A stretch of DNA of 41,613 nt from a bacterium (GTDB taxonomy: Bacteria > Myxococcota_A > Bradymonadia > UBA7976 > UBA1532), in the NCBI GenBank assembly GCA_030427205.1, contig JAUHXC010000071.1:1-41613 (forward strand), given 5' to 3'. Shown one piece after another: positions 15,297 through 22,329 of this stretch (its first letter is position 1; each line of letters starts with the position of its first letter). The notes under the pieces are model-generated. The model made no database searches. It was not told the origin of the DNA and saw only the letters and a list, made by a program, of their open reading frames with translations. Both the position numbers and the translations under genes were made by a program.

Positions 15297-16742
15297 TTGC
15301 GCCGCCTGTTCTTGATCGCCGCCGTCAGCCTGCCCGCCAGCGCGGCCGCCGTGCCCGTCCTCGAGTTGACCGGCGGCTTCGGCGCCGACCGCCCGTTCGC
15401 CGCCCGCAGCGCGGCCAACGGGGCGCAGACGGCCTATTTCAACCCGGCGCTGCTCGCCACCGACCGCACGGTCTTCGAGGTGCGCGCGGCGGCCCTCGGG
15501 CGCGCGGTCGACCTCGACCTCGACGCGCGGCCGGCGGGTTACGACGTGCCGGCGAGCGTGCGCGACGCCCGCCGCATCACCGCCGACGGCACCGCCCGCC
15601 TCGACCGGCGCCCGCTGCCCACCGCCGAGCTGCGGTCGGCCCGCGGCAGCGTCGAGCCCGGCGGCACCGATGTCTTCGTGGCCCTGGGCGGCGCGCTGCC
15701 GCTGTGGCCCGATCGCCTGAGCCTGGGCTTCACCGCGGTGCTGCCCACCGGCGCCTTTCAGAACCAGTACCCGTGGCACGTCGACGAGCGGGCGCAGTAC
15801 TTCGACAACAGCCTGCACTTCGAGCGCTTCGGCGATCGGCTGCAGATGACCACCTTCACCACGGGCCTCGGCGTCCGGGTGCTCGACCAGCTCTCGATCG
15901 GCGCCGGCGCGACCATGCTCAACGAGGCGCGCACCACCGCCTCGATCTACGTGCCCGACGCCGGCGAGCCGGAGGTCGTCGAGACCGCCACCTCGGTCGC
16001 GGTGGACGCGGTCTTCGCGCCGCACCTCGGGGTGGCGGTGAGGCCGCTGGGCGACGATCGGCTGACGGTGGGCGGCACGCTGCACTTCGCCTCCGAGTCG
16101 ACGGTGGACGGCGGGTCGGAGCTGCAGTTCTTCGACTACGCCTACCCCGAAGGGCAGGACGCGCTCTTCCAGAACTTCACCTACGTCTACGCCTTCGAGC
16201 CGCTGCGGGCCGGGCTGGGCGTGGCCGGTGAGCTCGAAGCGGGCGGCTGGCAGCTCGACGGCTGGCTGGAGGGCACCTGGAGCCAGTGGTCGGCCTATCG
16301 CGACCGCCACGGCGCGACGCCCGACTGGAGCGACACCGTCGACGTGCGCGGCGGGGTGCGGGCCGAGGCGGACGCCGACGCCTTCTCGGCGGGGCTGTGG
16401 TACGCGCCGAGCCCGGTGCCCGAGCAGAGCGGGCGCACCAACTACGTCGACAACAGCCGGCTGGGGCTGGGCCTCGGCTGGCGCCACGGCTGGACGATCG
16501 AGGGGCAGCGGCTCTCGGTGAGCGTGGGGCTCTCGGGGCAGCGGCTCTTGCAGCGGGCGCATCAGAAGCGCAGCGACGCGGCCGATCCGGTGGTCGACGA
16601 GCTGCCCGACGCGGTGCAGGTGAGCACCGGCGAGCCGCTGGTGGGCTCGGCGGGCCTGCAGACCAACAACCCGGGCTTCCCCGGCTTCTCCCACGGGGGC
16701 TGGCTGTGGACGGCGACGGTGGGCGTGGGGGTCGGGCTGTGA
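15297..16742 (+). CDS. FadL/OmpP1-like outer-membrane beta-barrel
   Basis: Predicted outer-membrane protein of about 481 residues. The TTG at 15297 is the best start because it opens a normal signal peptide (LRRLFLIAAVSLPASAAA) and follows GGAG. The ATG at 15231 would add 22 residues of non-signal sequence. The mature N terminus has the FadL hallmark NGAQTAYFNPALLA. The rest alternates polar and hydrophobic residues as in a barrel, with strand-like segments such as LSIGAGATML and RLGLGLGWRHGWTIEG, and ends with WTATVGVGVGL. FadL-family proteins import long-chain fatty acids or other hydrophobic compounds. Its stop overlaps the GTG of the downstream lipoprotein gene, so the two are translationally coupled. 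Confidence 0.78.
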   Translation: MRRLFLIAAVSLPASAAAVPVLELTGGFGADRPFAARSAANGAQTAYFNPALLATDRTVFEVRAAALGRAVDLDLDARPAGYDVPASVRDARRITADGTARLDRRPLPTAELRSARGSVEPGGTDVFVALGGALPLWPDRLSLGFTAVLPTGAFQNQYPWHVDERAQYFDNSLHFERFGDRLQMTTFTTGLGVRVLDQLSIGAGATMLNEARTTASIYVPDAGEPEVVETATSVAVDAVFAPHLGVAVRPLGDDRLTVGGTLHFASESTVDGGSELQFFDYAYPEGQDALFQNFTYVYAFEPLRAGLGVAGELEAGGWQLDGWLEGTWSQWSAYRDRHGATPDWSDTVDVRGGVRAEADADAFSAGLWYAPSPVPEQSGRTNYVDNSRLGLGLGWRHGWTIEGQRLSVSVGLSGQRLLQRAHQKRSDAADPVVDELPDAVQVSTGEPLVGSAGLQTNNPGFPGFSHGGWLWTATVGVGVGL

Positions 16743-17647
16743 GCCGGCGCGCCAGGACGCTGATGATCATGGCGGCGGCCCTGGGGCCGGGCTGCGGCGC
16801 CGAGTTGGACGACGGGCAGCCGGGCAGCTACGCGGCCGTCGAGCCGTCGGCGCCGATCGTGCCTGACGGCGCGCCGCCCGACGCCGCCCTGCCCGATGCG
16901 GCGCCGCCGGATGTCGGGGACGCAGCGACCGACGTCGACGCCGGGGCCGACGCCGCGCCGGACCCGGTCGACCTGAGCCCGTACACCGGCACCTGGGCCC
17001 ACGTTCAGGTGCAGTTCGGGCTGGCGATCCTGCCGGTGCTGGGGGCCGAGCCGACGACCACCTACGGCGTGATGCACATGACGGTGGCGCCGGGCGCGGC
17101 GGCGGGCACGCTGGCGCTGACCCTGCGGCTGTGCGAGGTGCGCATCGAGCGCGAGCGCGACGTGGTCACCACCGAGATCCCGCTGACGTTCATCGAGGCC
17201 CTCGCCCCCGTCGAGCGGCTGGCCACCGTGGCCGACGGGGCCTTCGAGGCGGATTGGTTCGTCGAGCTGCGCGCGGTCGAGCTGGAGAACCCGGCGGACG
17301 ATCCGCTGCCCACCGAGCCCGACGACCCGCGCATCATCGACCTCGACGCCGACGGCAACCCGGGGCTGACGGCCCGGGTCTCGGGGCTGGTCGACGGCGA
17401 GGTCTATCTGGTGCAGCGGGCGGTGACCCGGCTGTCGGGCGGGCTCGAGGGCGATCGGCTCGACGGGCTGTTGGGCTGGACCGCCGAGGAGTCGATCGTC
17501 GCCGCCGACGATCCGCTGCTGCAGATGGGCGCGCCGTTCGAGGCCGACGACGACCCGACGAAGAGCGTCTTCCGCTCGACCCGGCTCGAGAGCGACCGCG
17601 ACTGCGCCTGGATCGTGGAGAATCAGGCGCAGCTGTTCGCCCGCTGA
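16739..17647 (+). CDS. Lipoprotein coupled to the FadL-like porin
   Basis: Lipoprotein of 302 residues. GTG 16739 overlaps the upstream stop (GTGA). ATG codons at 16763 and 16769 are alternative starts. The signal peptide ends at lipobox LGPGC and is followed by a long Asp/Pro/Ala linker (PDGAPPDAALPDAAPPD and onward, to about residue 75). The remaining part begins LSPYTGTWAHVQVQFGL, a layout seen in lipocalin-like or beta-sandwich lipoproteins that open with an xYxGTW motif. It continues with strand-like segments and ends DCAWIVENQAQLFAR. No enzyme motif. Coupling suggests it works with the outer-membrane barrel. Confidence 0.8.
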   Translation: MSRRARTLMIMAAALGPGCGAELDDGQPGSYAAVEPSAPIVPDGAPPDAALPDAAPPDVGDAATDVDAGADAAPDPVDLSPYTGTWAHVQVQFGLAILPVLGAEPTTTYGVMHMTVAPGAAAGTLALTLRLCEVRIERERDVVTTEIPLTFIEALAPVERLATVADGAFEADWFVELRAVELENPADDPLPTEPDDPRIIDLDADGNPGLTARVSGLVDGEVYLVQRAVTRLSGGLEGDRLDGLLGWTAEESIVAADDPLLQMGAPFEADDDPTKSVFRSTRLESDRDCAWIVENQAQLFAR

Positions 17648-17847
17648 GGGGGCCGCCGCGCGGCACGAACCCGCGGGCGCCCGGCCTTCGCGCACACCGC
17701 GCGCCCGTCGGATCGTAACGATGGTGGAGCGATGGCCCGAGGCGGGGTAGACTGCCGGGCAGACCGCTCGATTCGCCGACGGACGCCGCGAGACGTACGC
17801 ACGATGACCCCCCACCCCACCTCACCCCGACCGGCGGGAGCCCCTGC

Positions 17848-19416
17848 GTGAGCAGCATCCCCAAGGTCTGCCCGGCGTGCAGCCGTCCGCCGTCCGGCGG
17901 CGCCGAGGTGTGCCCCGAGCACGGGCTGTACGCGGTCGACCCGGTCGCCGCCGCCCGCCGCGATCGGGCGCCGCTGTTGGGGCAGATCTTCGCCGATCGC
18001 TACGTGCTGATCGACCTGCTGGGCGACGGGGGCATGGGCACGGTCTATCGGGGCATCGACCGCCGGCTCGATCGGGCCATCGCGGTCAAGGTGCTCGGCG
18101 CGATGGCGATGCTCGGCGAGGACGACCGCGCCCGCTTCGAACGCGAGGCGCAGGCGCTGAGCCGGCTGCACAGCGAGCACACCGTCACCGTCTACGACTA
18201 CGGCGTCGCGACCCGGCCTCCGCTGTCGGGCACCGCGTACATCGTGCTCGAGCTGGTCCGCGGGCCCGACTTGTTCTCCCGGATCCAGGACGGCCCGCTG
18301 CCGCCGAAGCTGGCGGCGCAGATCGTCGCCGACGTGGCCCGCTCCCTCGACGAGGCCCACCGCATCGGCATCATCCACCGCGACATCAAGCCGTCGAATG
18401 TGCTGCTGACGACGACGCCCGACGGGCGCAACATCGCCAAGGTGATCGACTTCGGCGTCGCCCGCATGGACGACGGCCGGCGCACCCGCACCGGCGTGAT
18501 GATGGGCACGCCGCACTACATGGCCCCCGAGCAGTGCGCCGGCAGCAACGACCGCAGCCTGGTCGACCACCGCACCGACCTCTACGCGCTCGGCGTCGTG
18601 CTCTTCGAGATGCTCGCCGGCTCGCCGCCGTTCGACGGCAAGGAGCCGATGCACATCCTGTTCAAGCAGGTCAACGAGGCGCCGCCCAAGCTGCCCGGCC
18701 CCGGGCGCAACAAGCTGCGCAAGCGCCTCGAGGCGGTGATCCACACCGCGATGGCCAAGGACGTCGACGATCGGCAGCCGTCGGTGAGCGCGTTCGCCGA
18801 CGAGGTGCTCGCCGCGGTCGAGGCGCTGCCCGACGAGGCGGCGGTGCCGCTGCTCGGCGCCGAGGCGGCCAATCCATCGGTCGAGCTGGCGCCGACGGTC
18901 GATTCGAGCGGCACCCTGGCCCCGTTCGAGGCGCCGACGACCAACCCCTTCGACCACAAGGTGCGCTCCCGCTGGCCGCTGGTCGCCTCGTTGGTGGCCC
19001 TCGCGGCGGTGATCGGGGTCATCGGCGCGGTGCTCTTGATGGGCGACGACCCGCCGGCCGGCGGCGTGGCCGAGGCGGGCACCGAGACCCCGACGCGCAT
19101 CTCGGTGGGCGCCGCCCCCGAGGCGCCGCCGGTGGTGCCCGCGATCCAGTCCCCCGACGCGGCGGCGGCGGAGGCCGACGCGGCCGTCGACGCGGCGATC
19201 GACGCCGCGGTGGACGCCGCCCCCAAGGCCGCGCCGCCGTCCCGCACGCGCCGCGCCCGCGCCCGGCGGACCCCGGCCCGGCGGACGCGCACCCGCCGTA
19301 GCCCGGATGCGGTCGATCCCCGCCCCATCGGAAAGCCGCCGAAGAAACCTGACGCGCAGCCGCAGGACGTGCTAATCGAAGCACTGCCCATGCCGTCCAA
19401 GCCGAAGGATCGATGA
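17848..19416 (+). CDS. Eukaryotic-type Ser/Thr protein kinase, membrane-bound
   Basis: Kinase of 522 residues starting at GTG 17848 after GGGAG. An N-terminal CPAC...CPEH motif (Cys8, Cys11, Cys22, His25) suggests a small zinc ribbon. The Hanks-type kinase domain (about 52-310) has the glycine loop GDGGMGTVY (59-67), Lys81, HRDIKPSN (Asp179), DFG at 201-203 and APE at 226-228. All invariant residues are present, so it should be active. One transmembrane helix lies near 376-396. The region beyond it is Ala/Pro/Asp-rich with a strongly basic patch (about 470-490, RRARARRTPARR) and would face the periplasm. Its stop overlaps the next ATG by 4 bp, coupling it to the TPR protein. A weak GC hairpin (17674-17707) precedes it. 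Confidence 0.93.
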   Translation: MSSIPKVCPACSRPPSGGAEVCPEHGLYAVDPVAAARRDRAPLLGQIFADRYVLIDLLGDGGMGTVYRGIDRRLDRAIAVKVLGAMAMLGEDDRARFEREAQALSRLHSEHTVTVYDYGVATRPPLSGTAYIVLELVRGPDLFSRIQDGPLPPKLAAQIVADVARSLDEAHRIGIIHRDIKPSNVLLTTTPDGRNIAKVIDFGVARMDDGRRTRTGVMMGTPHYMAPEQCAGSNDRSLVDHRTDLYALGVVLFEMLAGSPPFDGKEPMHILFKQVNEAPPKLPGPGRNKLRKRLEAVIHTAMAKDVDDRQPSVSAFADEVLAAVEALPDEAAVPLLGAEAANPSVELAPTVDSSGTLAPFEAPTTNPFDHKVRSRWPLVASLVALAAVIGVIGAVLLMGDDPPAGGVAEAGTETPTRISVGAAPEAPPVVPAIQSPDAAAAEADAAVDAAIDAAVDAAPKAAPPSRTRRARARRTPARRTRTRRSPDAVDPRPIGKPPKKPDAQPQDVLIEALPMPSKPKDR

Positions 19417-20339
19417 GCCGGTTCGCGCCCCTCGCCCTCGCCCTCGCCCTCGCCGCCCCGCCCGTCACCGCCTCTGCAACCGACGAGGTCTACACCGTGA
19501 TCCGCGAGCAGGGGGCGGCGGCCAACACCGCGTTCTCCCAGGGCGACTTCGCCACCGCGGCTCAGCTCTACGAGGCGGTCGAGAAGCTCCTGCAGACGGT
19601 CGAGGGCCGCGACAAGGAGCTGGCGATCGTGCGGTTCAACCTGGGCCGCTGCTACGACGAGCTGGGGCAGAAGGTCGACGCGCTCGAGGCCTATCGCCGC
19701 AGCCTGACCGGCCCGCTCGCCGCCCAGCTCGCCGATCCGATCCGCGAGCGGGTGCGTGAGCTCGAGAGCGCCGCGCTCGGCCGCATCCTGGTGCTCTGCG
19801 ACGTGCAGGGGGCCACCGTCGCGCTCGTCGGCGGCGACGAGCAGGCCGGCTGCAATCACACCTTCACCGGCGTCGCCCCCGGCCCGCACGTGATCCTGGC
19901 CCGCTCGCCCGACGGTCGCGAGCAGCGGGCGCCGGCCGAGGTGGTCAAGGGCGCGACCGTCGAGGTGCGGGTGCTGACCCCCGAGCCCGAGGGGCCGGTC
20001 AACGTGCTCGCCTGGAGCCTGACCGGCGGCGCGGCGCTGTCTTTCGCCGGCTGGCTGGGGCTGTACCTCGGCGCCGAGGCCGCGGTGGAGGACGGCGTGC
20101 GCTTCGGCAACCTGGCCACCCGCGACGACGGCACCTTCGATCAGAAGTTCCTCGACGCCCAGAAAGAGTCGTACGATCAGGCCGAGACCCTGGCCACCGC
20201 CAGCTACGTCGCCCTCGGGCTGGGCGTGGCCCTCGCGGCGGGCGCGACCTGGGCCTGGCTGGCGGACGACGGCGACCCGTCGCTGGCCGTCACCCCGTGG
20301 ATCGGTCCCGACGGCCTCGGGATCGTCGGCCGGTTCTGA
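19413..20339 (+). CDS. Exported TPR/PEGA-like membrane protein coupled to the kinase
   Basis: Protein of 308 residues with a cleavable signal (ending near ASA-T, residue 22). A TPR-like helical region (about 25-115) has ANTAFSQGDFATAAQLYEAV and FNLGRCYDELGQKVDALEAY. A small beta domain then resembles PEGA repeats (ILVLCDVQGATVALVG, FTGVAPGPHVILAR). Two hydrophobic helices follow (WSLTGGAALSFAGWLGLYLG and ATASYVALGLGVALAAGATW), with a short tail. The ATG overlaps the kinase stop (ATGA). TPR-plus-PEGA proteins commonly sit beside Ser/Thr kinases in Myxococcota, so it is likely a kinase partner or substrate, which is inference from context. Confidence 0.82.
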   Translation: MSRFAPLALALALAAPPVTASATDEVYTVIREQGAAANTAFSQGDFATAAQLYEAVEKLLQTVEGRDKELAIVRFNLGRCYDELGQKVDALEAYRRSLTGPLAAQLADPIRERVRELESAALGRILVLCDVQGATVALVGGDEQAGCNHTFTGVAPGPHVILARSPDGREQRAPAEVVKGATVEVRVLTPEPEGPVNVLAWSLTGGAALSFAGWLGLYLGAEAAVEDGVRFGNLATRDDGTFDQKFLDAQKESYDQAETLATASYVALGLGVALAAGATWAWLADDGDPSLAVTPWIGPDGLGIVGRF

Positions 20340-20378
20340 CCACCGGTGAGCCGGGCGGCGTCAAGCGCGCGCGACGGG

Positions 20379-20396
20379 TGTCAAGCCCGCTTGACA
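20379..20396. promoter_or_regulatory. Perfect 8-bp-arm dyad with extra half-site
   Basis: TGTCAAGCCCGCTTGACA is an inverted repeat with two 8-bp arms separated by two bases, 150 bp upstream of the Kazal lipoprotein ATG. The half-site GTCAAGC recurs in direct orientation at 20360-20366, 20 bp upstream. Such an arrangement is typical of a dimeric repressor or activator site. The right arm contains TTGACA (20391-20396), a consensus -35 hexamer, but no good -10 is visible at 17 bp. No T-run follows, so it is unlikely to be a terminator of the upstream TPR gene. Confidence 0.45.
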
Positions 20397-20545
20397 GCCT
20401 CCTGCCCCCAGCGCGCGCGAGCGCGGCCCATCGCCCCTGTTTTTCCGGCCCGTTTTTTGCGTTCTCCCTCCGCTGGAGACCACGTCCGGCGCCGTCGCCG
20501 GACACTGCGTGAAGCCGATCGCCGGCTCGACTCGTCGAGTAGAAC

Positions 20546-22243
20546 ATGAAGCACTGGCCCTTGCTGTTGATCGTCGGTGGTCTGCTGCTCGCGTGCGACC
20601 GGCCGCCGCCGCCGCCGCCGCCGGTGGACGAGACGCCGCCCGACGGCAGCGCCCACTACCTCGACGCCGACGGCGTCGGCCGCACCCTGCTGACGCCGCT
20701 GGGCACGCTGAGCTATGGCGAACGGGTCGACGATCCGCTGCCGCCGGTCGACGCGCTCAGCGGCTACGAGTTCGCCGGCAGCGCGGGCGATCAGCCGACG
20801 ATCATCCTCGACGTGCAGGGGCCGGCGCGGGTTTCGTTGGCGCTGTACGGCCCGCGGGACGACAGCGGCTTGTGGGGCCGGCCGCTGCAGGCGACGAGCG
20901 GGGAGGGGGTCCTGCGCATCTCCGCGGCCGCGCTGCCCGCCGACGGGCACTACTTCATCCTCGTGCGGCTGCTCGTCGGCGGCCCCGCGAATTACGCCCT
21001 GGCCCTCGACTGCCCCGACTGCGCCGACGCGATCTGCCCTGCCGTCGAGCCCTGCGACCTGTACTGCGAGCAGGGCTACGCCATCGAGGACGACGGCTGT
21101 CGCGGCTGCGGCTGTCAGGAGGACGCGGTCTGCATGGCCGACGACGACTGCCTCACCGGCGAGCAGTGCCGCGACGGTGTCTGTCGCCCCGCGGCGAGCT
21201 GCGCCGAGCGCTGCGCCGACGAGCCGCTCGACCCGGTCTGCGACGATGAGGGCCGCACCTGGCCCAACCGCTGCGTCGCCGGGTGCGAGGGCGCCGAAGA
21301 CATCGAGGCGGGCGCCTGCATGGCCGAGCAGTGCGGGCCCGATCTGCCGTGCCCCGATGGCCGGGCGTGTCGCGCGGGGCGCTGCGTCTGCGATTGCCCC
21401 GCCGAGGTCGCGCCGGTGTGCGCCGAGTCGGGGCGCACGTTCTCCAACCTGTGCCAGCTGCAGTGCGCCGGCGAGACGTTGGCCTACGAAGGCCCGTGCG
21501 AAGGGCCGCCGCTGACCACCGCGTGTGAAGACGACGATACGTGCCCCCGCGGGCAGGTCTGCGCGCGCGGCGGCGACGGGCCGGGCATCTGCACCATCGA
21601 GTGCCGCCCCGAGCGCGGCTGCAACCGGGCGATGTGCACCCCGCTCGACGGGCGCTTCGTCTGCCTGCCGCCGTGCGGGCCGGGGGATCGCTGCTTCGAG
21701 GGCCTGCAGTGCCTGCCCGATCCGCGGGGGCTGTCGCTGTGCCTGCCCTGCGATTGCCCCGAGGCCGACGAGCCGGTGTGCGTCGACGAGCGCATCGAGT
21801 ATCCCTCCCGCTGCGCGGCGCGCTGCGCCGGCATCGCCGACGCGCGACTCGTCGCCGGGCCGTGCGAGAACGGCCCGGTCGAGATCGACTGCCGCCGCTG
21901 CCCGCGAGAGTGGGCGCCGGTCTGTGGCGACGGCGTGCTGCGGGCCACCGCGTGCGACGCCGAGTGCGGCGGCCGCCCGGCCGAGCGGGTCGCGGACGCC
22001 GAGGCGTGCTACGAGCCCCCGCCGATGCTCGCCTGCGAAGTGGACGCCGACTGCATGCTGACCGGCGCCCAGCGCTCGGTCTGCGCCGCCGCGCCCAGCG
22101 CCGCCGCGCCGATGCTCGGGCCCGAGGCCCGCTGCTTCGTGCGCGAAGAGGGCTGCGGCTGCATCGAGGGCCGCTGCGGCTTCCGCCCCGTCGGCCGCGA
22201 GTTCGACCGCTGCATCGAGCGGGCGCGCCAGCCGCGCTTCTGA
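20546..22243 (+). CDS. Cys-rich lipoprotein with four Kazal-like domains
   Basis: Lipoprotein of 565 residues. ATG 20546 opens a signal peptide with lipobox LLLAC followed by a proline run. There is no Shine-Dalgarno; instead a short palindrome (CTCGAC-tc-GTCGAG, 20526-20539) occupies its place. Residues about 35-155 form a beta domain resembling bacterial pre-peptidase C-terminal modules (inference). The rest is cysteine-rich. Four segments fit the Kazal pattern (C-x-PVC...G-T-x-x-N-x-C...C...G-x-C), near 219-257, 281-318, 401-441 and 449-488; an antistasin/EGF-like stretch lies near 160-185. The third and fourth Kazal units lack the TxxN core. Kazal domains inhibit serine proteases; a surface protease-inhibitor or adhesion role is plausible but unproven. 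Confidence 0.83.
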   Translation: MKHWPLLLIVGGLLLACDRPPPPPPPVDETPPDGSAHYLDADGVGRTLLTPLGTLSYGERVDDPLPPVDALSGYEFAGSAGDQPTIILDVQGPARVSLALYGPRDDSGLWGRPLQATSGEGVLRISAAALPADGHYFILVRLLVGGPANYALALDCPDCADAICPAVEPCDLYCEQGYAIEDDGCRGCGCQEDAVCMADDDCLTGEQCRDGVCRPAASCAERCADEPLDPVCDDEGRTWPNRCVAGCEGAEDIEAGACMAEQCGPDLPCPDGRACRAGRCVCDCPAEVAPVCAESGRTFSNLCQLQCAGETLAYEGPCEGPPLTTACEDDDTCPRGQVCARGGDGPGICTIECRPERGCNRAMCTPLDGRFVCLPPCGPGDRCFEGLQCLPDPRGLSLCLPCDCPEADEPVCVDERIEYPSRCAARCAGIADARLVAGPCENGPVEIDCRRCPREWAPVCGDGVLRATACDAECGGRPAERVADAEACYEPPPMLACEVDADCMLTGAQRSVCAAAPSAAAPMLGPEARCFVREEGCGCIEGRCGFRPVGREFDRCIERARQPRF

Positions 22244-22329
22244 GCGCGCCGCCGAGAAAAACGCCTCCGAAGAAAAAAGGCCGCCCGCCCGGCGTGGCTA
22301 CCCCCGGTGAACCCTGACCGGAGGCCGCC

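Noticed and set aside
14832..16694. 620-residue minus-strand frame opposite the FadL-like gene
   Set aside because: Product lacks domain features, whereas the plus strand encodes a signal peptide and NPALLA motif. A short piece from ATG 15257 remains undecided but unsupported.
17671..17709. Terminator before the kinase gene
   Set aside because: CGGGCGC/GCGCCCG arms are 20 bases apart and no T-tract follows, so support is too weak.
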